Below the pieces are notes generated by a model that ran no database searches, had not been told where the DNA came from, and saw only the letters and a program-made list of their open reading frames with translations. The position numbers were made by a program, and so were the translations under genes. Shown here one piece after another: positions 21,185 through 32,621 of a stretch of DNA of 64,000 nucleotides. Origin of the DNA: Chondrus crispus. Taxonomy: Eukaryota > Rhodophyta > Florideophyceae > Gigartinales > Gigartinaceae. The stretch covers positions 62,001-126,000 of the forward strand of contig NW_005179111.1 in the NCBI RefSeq assembly GCF_000350225.1, in the 5' to 3' direction. Position 1 is the first letter of the stretch; every line of letters starts with the position of its first letter.

Positions 21185-22149
21185 CTCGATCACATGATTT
21201 TTACCGGAAGTAGCTACTGCAAGCCCTAGAAGTTGTACAAAGTTCTGGAACAGAACTCGCCCAAGTGCTTTCGTCAGGATATCTGCAGGCATGGAAGTGG
21301 TCGGGCAATGCGACACAGACACGAGGTTTCTCGTAATAGCATCTCGTACATAGTGGTATTTCACATCAACATGTTTATTACGACGATTCATCGATTCATT
21401 CTGTGCATACGAAATAGTCCCTGCATTGTCACACCCCATCATAATCGTGGGATCAGAATCAAGTCCAAGAACATCAGCAACCACTTGACGCAACCAAGTC
21501 ACCTCCCTACACGCTTCACATAGTGCAATGTACTCAGCTTCACACGTCGAAGTTGCAACCACAGTCTGTTTCCGGGAACTCCAACTGATCGCTCCACCGC
21601 AGAACTTGAAAACATATCCGCTGGTCGACTTGCAAGAGTCTGAACAACCGGCCCAGTCAGCATCACTGAAGCCGAACAACTCCGGCGATTTGGATTTATT
21701 GTCAAACACGATTCCTAAGTTTCGAGTCCCTTGCACGTATCGCATTACTCGTTTCACACCTGCCCAGTGTGACTCACATGGGTTGGCACAATGTTGAGAA
21801 AGCTTTCCAATCACATATGCCAAGTCTGGACGAGTGCCAACCATCAAGTACATCAGGGATCCCACTGCCTCACGATACGGTGCATTTGTTTTGGAGTCGT
21901 TTTCGGTTGAAATCGTGGTTGTGTGACCTTGTTCCATTGGAGTCAGAGAGGGGTTACACGTTGACATTCGAAAACGCTCAAGCACTTTTGATGCATACTT
22001 AGTTTGAGTGAGACTCAACGTCTTGGCCGTGCGATCCCTTTGAATTTCAAGACCAATGCAGACTTTTGCTTCACCAAGGTCTTTCATCTCAAACCGTTTA
22101 TTAAGCTCCCCCTTCATCCATTTGATCGCATCGATATCACTACCAGCGA
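21185..22149 (-). pseudogene. Copia-A2 RNase H and RT C-terminus
   Basis: Follows an in-frame TAA after YVDDL. It carries the RT connection segment (FEMKDLGEAKVCIGLEI, a Copia hallmark) and RNase H with D in FSDADWAGC, E in STCEAEYIAL and D in GCDNAG, ending with PADILTKAL. All catalytic residues are present. The only damage to this part is the stop that separates it from the rest of RT, where a leucine is expected (TTA to TAA would be enough). Confidence 0.9.
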
Positions 22150-22150
22150 G

Positions 22151-22675
22151 TTACAAGTCATCGACATAAAGTGCAATCAGCATGATAGTGTTACCGATGC
22201 GTTTAATGTAGAGACAAGGATCACTACGCGAAGTCTCGAATCCCAATTCACCAATTAAGAAATCATCCACTTTGGCATGCCATTGACGATGTGCTTGTTT
22301 AAGACCGTAAAGTGCTTTCAAAAGTTTGCACACGTGATCACTTTTGCTTTTGTCAATGCACCCTTCGGGTTGCTCCATGTAGATGTCTTCATCCAAGTCG
22401 CCGTTCAAACACACAGTCACGACATCCATGTGATGAAGTTCGAGGTCATAATGAGCAACTAAGGCAAGAAGTAGACGAATAGTGGTAAACTTTATGACAG
22501 GAGCATATGTCTCAGTATAGTCAAGACCTTGCACTTGCTGGAATCCACGAGCAACAAGTCTGGCTTTTGCACTTTCAACTATATTGCCATTTGCATGAGG
22601 CAGTTGCTTGACATTGAAAACCCATCGAGATGTCAAGATGTTTGACGCCTCAGATCGAGGAACAAGTTTCCAGGT
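22151..22675 (-). pseudogene. Copia-A2 reverse transcriptase N-terminal half
   Basis: Begins after the TAG that ends the integrase part (TKN-stop-TWKLVPR). It contains RWVFNVK, KARLVARGFQQ, the Copia RT motif HHMDVVTVCLNGDLDEDIYMEQPEG (normally DVxTAFLNG) and LKALYGLKQAHRQW, and ends in the catalytic LYVDDL. RT copies the genomic RNA into DNA. Both flanking stops lie in the continuous polyprotein frame, so a single ancestral frame is clear. Confidence 0.9.
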
Positions 22676-25300
22676 CTAATTCTTGGTCTGCGAGGCAAGT
22701 TCTTTGTCAATGCCGGGCTGCCAAAATGCAGCTCTAGGACGGTTGGTTGCCTGTTTGAAAGTGTTGGGAACTTCAATAGCGACATGCGCATGTGAAAGAA
22801 GAGCAGCTGCAAAGTTGCTCCTCCACCATGATCCGGGAGGTCTGCTGACTCGAGACGATCTTCGCACAGCTGGAGTCGGAGTTGGAGGGGTAACATTCGG
22901 AGTTTCGACGGCAGTTGGTACATCATCTTCATCTTCATCATTCTCATTTACAGAATGAGCGCCATCGTTTTCAAGAACCTCCTCCGAAACTTCATCCTCT
23001 TCAGAACCGACCTCATCCGTATTTGGGGTATCAGCTGTATTCCCATTGTCGCCATCGAGCAGTACAACGTCAACATCAGAGTTGATCGAATCACTTTCGT
23101 GTGCAGGAATGTCATGCATACCACATATCGATTCATCAAACTTGACATCCCGTAACACAACAATTTTATTCAACTCCCCGTCCCAAAGTTTGTATGCCTT
23201 ACTGCATTGCGAGTACCCAAGAAACATCGCTTCGCGCGCTCGCAAGTCCAGCTTACGGAGCTCTAATTTTGGTAATGTATACCAACACTTTGACCCAAAT
23301 ACTCGCAAATGGCCAACATTTGGAGTGGAATTCATCCAAGTGTGGTGCGGAGTTGTATTAACGGGCAAAGCGCGTGAAGTATTTCGATTGCGTACATATA
23401 CCGAAGTGGCAAGAGCCTCGGCCCAGAATCGCTTACTGACCTGTTTTTGAGAAAGCATAGAGCGGATAAGATCAATCAAAGTTCGATTTAAACGTTCAGC
23501 AACACCGTTTTGTTCAGGGGTGTACGCCGTTGTGAGTTGGTGCTGCGTACCGTTTAAATCTAAATGCGACTTGAATTCCGTCGACAAGTACTCTCCCCCT
23601 CGATCAGTGCGAAGCACCTTTACTTTGCGACCAGTGTGGGTTTGAGCCAACTTTTCATACAACTTGTATTTTGCAAACGCCTCGGAATTATTTCTCATCG
23701 TGTACACAACTACCCAGTTCGAGTGATCATCTACAAATGTAATGAAGTATCTCGAACCACCAATGGACTGTACTTCGAGCGGACCGCAAACGTCAGAATG
23801 TACCAAGTCAAGACAGTTCTGTGCTCGAGACGATGATTGCTGTTTTGGGATTACTGATCGCGTTGCTTTGCAAAACACACACGCAGGACAAATGGGAGAT
23901 TGATTGTCACACTTCGGATTCATTGCACTGATGACATCGCTTTGACGAACGTTGATGCCACTTACCACATTATTGTGAATCATTGGTGCGATTCCTTGTA
24001 CATTAACATGGGCCATGCGTTCATGTAGCGTCTGCAGGGTAACTACGTGAGCAGAAAAGGTTTCATTCATGACGTCAAGTATGTACAAATCCCCAACTTG
24101 ACTCGCTGTAGCAACTACAGTTGGTCCTGCAGTAACGCGGCATTTCTCATTTTCAAATGACACTTGCAAACCCTTTGAAACCATTTGGCTAACAGACAGT
24201 AGCGAGTATCCAAAATCAGGGACATGCAAAACGTTTGACAATTTGCAAGGATGGGGACTACCGTTGACGTTCAACATGAATTCTACCTCGCCGCGACCAG
24301 CGACATTAGCTCTAGCCTTCGTGCCCATCTCGACTGATCCAGATTGCATCTGTTCATATGTAACGAACAAAGAGCGATCAAACGTAATGTGAGCGCTGCA
24401 ACCGGAATCCACAAGCCATGACCTTGCGTTTGCAGCCCTCTTTTCTGGAGTGGAAGTCGAAAGCAAGCAAGTAAAGTCACTCTCCGCAAAGGCAGCAGTA
24501 GAATTGTCATCTCGAGAAACGAATGCACTTGGCTTCAAGGCAGTATTGCGTGACCGAAACCCATCTGGCGGTGCAGGTCGGCGCCCATTCACGTCCTTGC
24601 CCCAGCAACGCCCTGCAGTATGCCCATGTCTATTGCAATTCGTACATTTCATATCGCGTCGAATAGGCATACGATTGACAAGTGCAGGTGCATGTGGTGA
24701 TGAAGCAGAAGCGGTCTTCATGCTTTCTCGTTGTTCTTCTTGCAGCAGACGACTCTTCACAAACTCGAGTCCAAACACTTTATCCTCATTGCCAAGTGCG
24801 TCAAGAGCAACAATCAGGTTATCGAATCGTGGAGGCAAGCCATTCAACACAGCCATTGCAATTTCTTTATCGTCAATCTCAACACTCATTGACTGCAATC
24901 TGGCAGCAAGTTGCTTCACACGATTGATGAACACGAGCACTTTCTCAGATGGGAGCATGGATACAGTGTAAAAGTCGCGACGAGCGGAAAGTTTGTTGAG
25001 CAAAGTATGACGCTCAAACACATTCAGAATTGCTTCCCATGTCTCTTTCGCACCGCTACACCCTCGCACATGTTGCAAGTAGTCATCAGAAAGCGTGAGT
25101 CCGATGACTGCCTTTGCTTTTGCGTCACCACGGATCCATTTTCTCCTGTCATCTGAGGTCGCATTCTCCGGTATATCATCAAAAACGTATTGATCGACAT
25201 CTCGGAGAGCAAGCAGTAGCTGGATTTTCTGCTTTCAGATGTAAAAGTTAGATGCGGTCAGCTTCTCGATCCTGACCGATCCAGAGCTTTGGTCATCCAT
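22676..25300 (-). pseudogene. Copia-A2 Gag, protease and integrase
   Basis: The polyprotein frame starts with MDDQSSGSVRIEKLTASNFY. A TGA at 25235-25237 stands where family members have the W of the YxxW motif. The frame then stays open for over 800 codons. Gag (LQHVRGCSGAKETWEAI, LNGLPPRFDNLIVAL) is followed by the CCHC knuckle CTNCNRHGHTAGRCW, protease WLVDSGCSAHITF, integrase zinc region and core (HSDVCGP, LRTDRGGEY, TPEQNGVAERLNR) and an acidic Copia linker (DEDEDDVP). The start is the first ATG upstream of the Gag homology. Copia-A1 and -A3 are relatives of this sequence. Confidence 0.92.
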
Positions 25301-26427
25301 TTCGCCGAATGGATGTACCCTTTCGAGTATACAAGGTCTTCTGTTCCTGGATCCCAAGCCGTTATCCGATAGTCAACACAATGGCAAGCCCACCCGTATA
25401 GGAAGTTTGTACCGATAACTTGGAAACGTTCTTGGTGCTTGTTCCCGGCGGAGTGGAACAATCGTATTCTTCTTAAAAATGCCTTAGGGCGCTACCCCTG
25501 TATGTCGGCAAGTGCGGGTCTTTCGACTGTGAACTAAATCAAACGTGCCACGAGTAAGCACAACACTTTTTGCCTGTAGACGAACCAGGACTTTTGGTCA
25601 CTACCGCGAACGGTCCCTGCAACCGAAATCGGTTTGTCCAAACTTTATACGGTACTACCCCAATGAGGTTTCCCACAACACAAGAATGAAACTGCCTTCG
25701 TCGTACTCGTGTGATTTGTTCACAATCACGCCTAGGGTCACCCTCTTCCGTGCGAACTTAATCAAGGTACGCGACCTTATACACGTATAGTGAGAGGTTC
25801 AGTGTTTAGGCACGTATTCTCTTCACCCAGGGGACCGAAGTCGTACCTATAGGGCTAATACCGAGAGCGTTACCCGCACCGCCGACGCACCTCCCGAAGG
25901 CAGAGTGCGGATCGACTAGACCAGTACACTGTGATCCTCCCCGAGGATCAGTGTTTCGTCTCTCGACGATTCTTGGTCGGACCCTCGCTCAAGTCAGATT
26001 TCCAATGGCACAAGCCTTTCACCAAGAGCGAGGGTATCGGCCGCTACGACGATCACCGGCGTGATCGAAGGGCAGTCTTCTTGGATTGATATGGTACGTT
26101 GGCGACTAGGGACTACACCCACAGCTCACACAACGATTGCCAAGACCAAGCTGCAACAGACACGAAGAAGATCCACCAAGTTGAAACGACAGCAGGTAGA
26201 CGGAGACGACCGACCAAGATGATAACGACAGCAAGTAGACGGCGATAGAACAAAACGAACGACAGCGGCGATGAAAACGGCGGCGGAAACGACAGCAGAA
26301 ACCAAAACGAGAACGACAGCGGAGACCAAAACGAGAAAGACAGCAGAAACAAACACGGAAACGGCAGCAGAAACTGAGAACAAACACTCACACAGAGGAA
26401 CAATAACGTTGAACTGGGCCCATAACC
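25301..26427 (-). other. Copia-A2 leader and primer-binding site
   Basis: About 1.1 kb without convincing coding sequence between the primer site and gag. On the plus strand, 26414-26427 reads CTGGGCCCATAACC. Its complement GGTTATGGGCCCAG directly follows the LTR on the minus strand and can pair with the anticodon-stem region of initiator tRNA-Met, as in Drosophila copia. The leader holds a hairpin GATCCTC-CCC-GAGGATC near 25932 and a purine-rich low-complexity tract at 26220-26400. Confidence 0.8.
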
Positions 26428-27366
26428 TATTGGAAGGTCAGCGGGGCAAAGGGAATTCGAAGGACGGTTGATGAGGTGAAGTTGAAGGATTGGATACCGA
26501 TTTACTTCGAGTCGCCAACTTCTGGCACTACTTATACACTTCTGCAATCTTCTAGAACTCTACTACCAAAGACTACGACACATATACTACAAATGTATTG
26601 GCTCTAACAAATGTGCCCGTCTTGCTACTCAGCCAAACTGGCGATGGCCCAACAAACATAACAGAAAACCGCCTTACGAATTAGCACTGTCATGACGGAG
26701 AAATTAGTAAGGCAGTACAACAAAGCACAGCAAAGCACAAATTCCCTTACTATTCCAAATCCAGCGTGGCACATATTCGTAAGGCACGTTTACAGCTCAC
26801 ACGTTGCCTTACGAATTCAAATCAATCCTGCAAGGACTGTTTACAGCGCACACGTTGCCTTATGAATCTGAATCTCTCGTGAGGTCCTGTCCACTGTCAA
26901 TTACAACAGTGCACATTTTGCCTTACGAATTCAAAACTCGCGCAACGATATCTTTGTGTCCTGCTGTACCCGTGCTGCACTCCATGGACGCTGTAAACCT
27001 TTGGCACGTGCCAGGCACCCGCCACCAAGGTTCTACACTTTGTCCGTAAGACTGCAGGCGTACTGTACGCGTCCGACAGTGTAATGTGGACATGTGTCCA
27101 AGTCATACACGTGTCGGGCGGAGAAAATGAAACATGCTCAGATTGTACTGTATACCGCAACCGTGTACATATTTCACACGTGTACACGTTGAAAACCAAA
27201 CTTGCTCCTGAAGTACTGTGAATTGCAACCGTGTACAGAAATCATACGTGTACACGTTGAAAATCAAACTTGCTCAGCTCGTCACGCAGAGTGCTTTTGC
27301 TTTTACACGTGTCAGACCTGTCGTTGTGTGTCATGCATATCAGCATCTCGTCGTAGAATTACAACA
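26428..27366 (-). repeat. 5' LTR of Copia-A2
   Basis: 939 bp, almost identical to the 3' LTR. Visible differences include GTGGACATG here versus GAGGACATG and CGCAGAGTGC versus CGCGGAGTGT. Confidence 0.95.
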
Positions 27367-27427
27367 CTGTCGCTTAGTGTTTAACGAATTTTTGCGGCAA
27401 ATTTTTCAGACCTCGATTTTAACATCA
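27367..27427 (+). repeat. Partial TRIM LTR
   Basis: CTGTCGCTTAGTGTTTAACGAATTTTTG...AACATCA matches the right ~61 bp of the TRIM LTR. It is followed directly by CACTT, the second copy of the TRIM target duplication. A complete TRIM 3' LTR already exists left of Copia-A2, so this is a third, partial LTR copy. Confidence 0.85.
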
Positions 27428-28219
27428 CACTTGAAGTACAGTCAGTTGGTGGTTCGAGATACTTCATTACATTTGTAGATGATCACCCGAACTGGGTTGT
27501 TGTGCACACGATGAGAAATAAATCCGAGGCGTTTGCAAAATACAAGTTGTATGAAAAGTTGGCCCAAACCCACACTGGTCGCAGAGTAAAGGTGCTTCGC
27601 ACTGATCGAGGGGGAGAGTACTTGTCGACGGAATTCAAGTCGCATTTAGATTTAAACGGTACGCAGCACCAACTCACATCGGCGTACACCCCTGAACAAA
27701 ACGGTGTTGCTGAACGTTTAAATCGAACTTTGATTGATCTTATCCGCTCTATGCTTTCTCAAAAACAGGTCAGTAAGCGATTCTGGGCCGAGGCTCTTGC
27801 CACTTCGGTATATGTACGCAATCGAAATACTTCACGCGCTTTGCCCGTTAATACAACTCCGCACCACATTTGGATGAATTCCACTCCAAATGTTGGCCAT
27901 TTGCGAGTATTTGGGTCAAAATGTTGGTATACCTTACCAAAATTAGAGCTCCGCAAGCTGGACTTGCGAGCGCGTGAAGCGATGTTTCTTGGGTATTTGC
28001 AATGCAGTAAAGCATACAAACTTTGGGACGGAGAGTTGAATAAAATTGTTGTGTCACGGGATGTCAAGTTTGATGAATCGACATGTGGGATGCATGACAT
28101 TCCTGCACACGAAAGTGATTGAATCAACTCTGATGTTGACATTGTATTGCTCGGTGGCGACAATGAGAATGAAGCCGATACCCCAAATACTGACGGGGTT
28201 GGGTCTGAAGAAGATGAGG
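27428..28219 (+). pseudogene. Copia-A1, segment 3: integrase core and linker
   Basis: The integrase frame resumes with LEVQSVGGSRYF. It includes the second aspartate (LRTDRGGEYL), the glutamate (TPEQNGVAERLNR) and the region up to DIPAHESD, then a TGA at 28120-28122 where Copia-A2 has a serine codon. Homology continues in the acidic linker to about 28219 and breaks off. RT and RNase H of this copy are absent. Confidence 0.88.
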
Positions 28220-28777
28220 CTCGTCCGATGCCGTCGAGATCGCGCACCCCGATCGCGGAGAACCACTTTGCTGCTGCGTACAGTAGGGGGTAATGGTGCA
28301 TGGATTTATCGTTTAACTCCTCAAGTGAGGGATATCGCTGCAATGCAGCGACGAGAGGAGTATGACCCGGAGGAAGAGCCGGTTCGGCCGGGTCGAGAGG
28401 AGGAGGTAATCGGGGGATTGAGCGGAGCCCTTGAGGGTAGCTGGACTTGTATGAGAATCCCACACCGGCACGACGTCGCCGGACACGGGGGTCCTCCGGT
28501 TCGGATGGGGGTCCCGATGGAGGACCAGACGTGTCGGAAATCAGCCCCGGGGAGGAAGGGTCGTCTTGTCCTTGCTCGACCGCCCTTTTAAAAAAGAAAA
28601 AGAAAAAAGGGGGGTACACGCGCGCTGGTAGGAGGGAAAGCAGCACCAGATAGTGCAGGGGGAGACCTTCGGTGGAAGAATGAGGACGATGGATGGACGT
28701 GCGAGGTGGAAGGAGAAAAAATATCGGAAGATTATACGAGGAGTTGGCGGTGGGCAAGGACGCTCAGAAGGGGGATA
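28220..28777. other. Degenerate sequence of unknown origin
   Basis: GC-rich sequence replacing the lost Copia-A1 end. The minus strand can be read for over 100 codons (Pro-rich, then HTPLVAALQRYPSLEELND and YPLLYAAAKWFSAIGVRDLD), which looks protein-like, but no family is recognised. It may belong to the truncated Gypsy-3-like element whose 3' LTR is at 31138. Confidence 0.35.
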
Positions 28778-29810
28778 TGTAGTGCAATACCCGTCTCGGG
28801 TAGGGGCGTGAAAGTAAGTGAGAAAAGGAAAAAAGTTGGATACTGTGGTCCGGGCTGGAGGACACACGTGTGCAACGATGCGCACGATTATTCTAATTAT
28901 TTAATTCTATTTACAAATTGGATCTAGAATCTAGAGCCGGGAGCTACTGTACTCGCCCCGGCGGGGCTATATAGCAAAGTCCGGTTACCAACCCAAGTGA
29001 GTAAAGGTAACCCGAGTTGCCGGAGTTAGATCTCGCCTTCGTCGAAGACCGCTTCCGTTCACGAGACGCGCTTCACTTTTACGCTGCTGACGACATCCTC
29101 CATTGCTCGGGGTCGCCTTTCTTTATCCTTTTACCTTTTCTATGTCTAATTCCTATCCTTTTCTATCTCCACCTCTATTTTCCCTTAATTGTGTTGGTTC
29201 CATTGGAGTCGGTTGCGACCGATCCGGTGTAGGTGTTTTAGCCACCGGGCAACACGTTGTGTAGCGCTGCTACTGTTCCAAGTTCCGTAGGAAGGCTGTT
29301 TTAACGACGCCTCCGTCGAAGGTCTTACTGTATAAGACAGAGTTGGTACCACCTACCGCGATCGCGATCGCGCTGGTGAGGGTGTTTTTAGCCATCGGGC
29401 AACACGTCTGTAGTAGCGTTGCTACATGGTTACGATCCCGTCGGGTAGTGCTGAACAAGCCCCCGTCGAAGACCTTGAATTATACGCAAGGTGCTGAAGA
29501 CGCTCGTCGAGCATTGGCCTTACAACCCAGCGAACCGCGGTTACATTCTCGTACACAAGCCCAACCCGCACTCGCCGAGCACTCAAGTCTTCACAAGTCT
29601 CTACCACCATTATCCTCCCGGGCCCGGCATCTTTCCTTACCCCCCCGTCGGAGTCGAGATACTGTTGGCCGCAAGCCCACCCAAGGGGAAAGGGAGTCCC
29701 GAACGCTCCGTAGCGCGTGCCATCGGCAGTGGTTGTTTCTGTTGCTGTTTTTCTTCTTTTTGTTTGACCGTCGGACTGTGTTCGCGGTCTGCCAGGCACA
29801 TTGCACTACA
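28778..29810 (+). repeat. Solo LTR of the Gypsy-1 family, opposite orientation
   Basis: 1033 bp with ends TGTAGTGCAATAC and CATTGCACTACA, the reverse complement of the Gypsy-1 LTR. It shares AGAGCCGGGAGCTACTGTACTCGCCCCGGCGGGGCTATATAG with the 18.2-kb LTR in reverse. It is well diverged from both Gypsy-1 LTRs. Flanking 5-mers (GGATA, GAGGA) do not match. Confidence 0.85.
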
Positions 29811-31137
29811 GAGGAGAAGCGGAAGGGAGAACGGGGGAGCCCCGCTTGACGACGGGTCGAACACCGAAATACGCAAGGACACGCCCAAAGCCTCAAGACG
29901 GACCGGACAGCGACGTGGAAGAAAAATTCGGACTTACTCGGCGTCAACCGCTGCCCATCGGGGATGATCGAGCTGATGGCACACGGAGTGCCGTGTCGGA
30001 ACGGCAAGGGAACCAGGGAGAGCTACAACCGGATGAAGCGAGAAGAATGCCCTCGCTTTCGTGGGATAGCCACCTGCAGGCCGGGCACGAGGAAGACCTT
30101 CGCAAAGGCGAGGGGGCCAATCGGCTCTACTGCGTACTTTTTTGGTCTGCACGCGTCGACAGCAGGACCTTGGAGATGACATCGCGAAGGATGGACATGA
30201 CCTACAAAAGAAAACACACCCATACCGAGGAGAGGTGACGGCGTGCGCCGCCAAGATGTTCTCTGAGATAGAATCCCATGCTCCCCTAGCGCGAGGGTAC
30301 TCATACTGCAACGGAAGAGGGATGTCGCGTATGAAGCCGTGCAGACGGGTACCGCGTATGCAGCGGAACCGAGGCCGACTGCACGGCACCGCGAGTTGCA
30401 ACTGGAATACGAGATTGGAAGCGTGAGTCGGATTTGAAAGGGGATGCCCCCGGACGTGAGGAGGGAATTGGTGAAGAAAAGGAGGAAACCGGTCGGTCAC
30501 CACCGACACGTTAGGGGGAACACAGAAGAAGAATTTAAGCGTGAATTACTCTCTGCCCAGAAGGCCATTAACGTGTACCGGGACTGTTCTACACGGGGGA
30601 TTTTGGGGACTGAAAAGAAGCACTGTGGGGAAAAGAGGAGTAAGACGGCGCGTTTGACCGATTGAGAAGGGAAAGGACTGACAAAGGGAACAGAGGAGTG
30701 AAGACGAAGCCACCGGGACCAACGCAGAAAGACGGAGAGGAGAGGTTTCTCGATACGGCCGAGATGTGTGACGTCGATTGAGCGGATGCGCCTCCAATAC
30801 AGGACTGGGAGGCCCGCGCAGCGGCGTTGCTATGCGCAAGAAAAGGGACATCGGATGAGGGTGACCTACCGCCCGGAACGCTCTGAACGGATGCATCGAG
30901 ATGCTCGCGTGGGAATGAAGCACGCAGAGTCTGAAGTCGCCGAGATTCGGCGTTTGGAGGTCGTCGACGAAAGAAGCGCGCGGGCGAGGACGGAAAGGAA
31001 ACGGACCGGAGGCACGCGATGCCGGAGACTGGTGTTACGGAGGGGCGAAGGAGCCTACGTCCCGGGAAGGGGGGGACACAATAAGGTCGATTCTACAAGC
31101 ACATGTGGACGCGGACGTCCACACTTGGGGGGGGGCA
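29811..31137. other. Degenerate 3' interior of a Gypsy-3-like element
   Basis: Ends in GGACGCGGACGTCCACACTTGGGGGGGGGCA directly before an LTR, nearly the same as the sequence before the Gypsy-3 3' LTR, which identifies it as element interior with a polypurine tract. Open frames on both strands are short and broken. None carries a recognised domain. No hairpin array like that of Gypsy-3 is seen. Confidence 0.5.
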
Positions 31138-31723
31138 TGTAGCATATCCCCCTCCCGGAATTAGATTTAGATTAGATTTGCAGCTGTAGAGCCCGAGCTC
31201 TACAGTACCTCAACGCGCGCACACGTGTAGTTTCAGTCCCGACGGCTGACAGTATTACAGTGCAGGCCGACCTGCACTACGGTAGCCCACTACAGTACAT
31301 CGGTACTGTAGTGTTGTCATAGATAATTGTGTACATTAAATATGAGCGGACCGCCGGCGGTGGAGGAGGGACAGGCACGGACTTGTCAGGGATCCTCCAC
31401 TTTGGTCCGCCCGCTTACTTTCAGGTACTTCCTTCAGTTACCTTAGAGTAGCACCGCGCGCGGGTTGGGGACGCACGATACACGCCCACGAGCCGGCTCC
31501 GCCTCCGCCTGTCGATACTGGATCGTCACCCAGTACCGCTCCGGAGCGTCGAGGCGTCGAACCGCTCGCGCTTGCGCACGTCCTCCCCGATCCCGCTCTA
31601 CCACCGCTACCTCGAGCCCGTGCTCAGTACCGTGGGTGGGCCGTGCTTCTGTCTTCCCGCCGATCGGGGTCTTTCCGAACTGTCAGTACTCACCCCCTCG
31701 TCGTTGGCGGTGATTATACTACA
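31138..31723 (+). repeat. LTR of the Gypsy-3 family (3' LTR of a truncated copy)
   Basis: 586 bp, TGTAGCATATCCCCC...GATTATACTACA, clearly homologous to the Gypsy-3 LTRs but missing most of the CACGTG-rich segment. A polypurine tract precedes it. No matching 5' LTR is present in the window. Confidence 0.88.
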
Positions 31724-32164
31724 GTGTTTGCTTTTCGATATACATGCACTTCGTGAAACTAAATTTACCGCGAAAGCGTCGGTAGGAGGTACTACACACC
31801 GAATTTTTCACGAAAATCTACATTGGCATTTAAGGAGACATTGGTAATTAAGTCTGGAACGGTTACAGTATACCTTCATAAATTGTGTACCGTACACTAA
31901 TTCAAAACTGATGTGAGGAATCGGAGGTTCACAAATAGTGTACGGTATACATATTTGGTGTATTACGCCTGATAAAATTCTGCAACTATTCTGCAAATGT
32001 ACTGTAAAGAAAAAAGTATAATGCATGGCAGAATTCTGCCACGTTTTGTTCAGAAAATGATTTACGCTGCGCCTGCAATACTGTAATGTGGGAGTATTAC
32101 ATTTTTGTCTCCACATGCACACGAGAGTCGACCAACCGCACCATCGACCTGAGCACAATCAGAC
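31724..32164. other. AT-rich region left of the H2 transposase
   Basis: No gene. It holds an inverted repeat with 12-bp perfect arms, TACCGTACACTA (31888-31899) and TAGTGTACGGTA (31936-31947), and the palindrome GGCAGAATTCTGCC near 32028-32041. Probably 5' non-coding sequence of Harbinger element H2. A terminal inverted repeat could not be identified. Confidence 0.4.
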
Positions 32165-32621
32165 ATGACCAAGAGGCGCGGATCACAACGGCGACACACC
32201 AAAGTCGCCAGCAGACAAAGAGTATCTAGATGGAGACAAATTACGCCAACGCTTCTTTTGAGGAGATCGCAGCTGGCAAACGTGCCGTTGGCGGGTCTCC
32301 GTCAATCTCTTGCAGCATATTTGCGTGCTAGATTGGACTACAGTACTCACTTGCGACGGACGCGAACTATATCCCTTTCCAACTACGCCTTTAACTTCAA
32401 TTCATTCACAGACACAGACTGCATTTTTAATTTTCGCTTCACGAAGCAAGACATCAGTCGTGTAGTCAGAGCCTTATCATGGCCTACGACACAGACGCAC
32501 ACAAAAAGGAATCGTTACTACGCTTCTCCCATTCTTTTCACGTGCGTAGTATTACGTCGTATGGCAAGCCCTTGCCGCTGGCGAGATGTGGAATTGAAGT
32601 TTGGAAAGCACGCTTCCCAAT
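32165..32621 (+). pseudogene. Harbinger H2 transposase, N-terminal part
   Basis: Opens with MTKRRGSQRR and carries the helical N-terminal region typical of PIF/Harbinger (DDE_Tnp_4) transposases: FRFTKQDISRVVRAL, THTKRNRYYASPI, CVVLRRMASPCRWRDVE and KFGKHASQL. It is cut inside the codon for Q by Gypsy-2 and continues at 43936 in frame (KHASQL, then CELFWEGVEAFL). Without the insertion the gene would be one frame of about 393 codons without introns. A basic first 25 residues may be a nuclear signal. The start is the first ATG and is not otherwise supported. Confidence 0.85.

Larger units (their letters stand above)
20240..27366 (-). mobile_element. Copia-A2: near-complete Ty1/Copia element
   Basis: Two 939-bp LTRs (20240-21178, 26428-27366) that differ at only a few bases, a primer site, a 1.1-kb leader and the full gag-PR-IN-RT-RH order on the minus strand. 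Three in-frame stops (25235-25237, one after TKN near 22676, one after YVDDL near 22150) inactivate this copy as read. The outer flanks are CATCA (left) and CTGTC (right), so there is no target duplication. Both flanks are TRIM LTR sequence. Confidence 0.93.

Noticed and set aside
27759..28757. 332-codon minus-strand frame
   Set aside because: Its second half is antisense to Copia-A1 integrase and its first half crosses an element junction, so it cannot be one gene.
28778..29810. Target duplication around the Gypsy-1-type solo LTR
   Set aside because: The flanking 5-mers GGATA and GAGGA do not match, so a clean solo-LTR insertion cannot be claimed.
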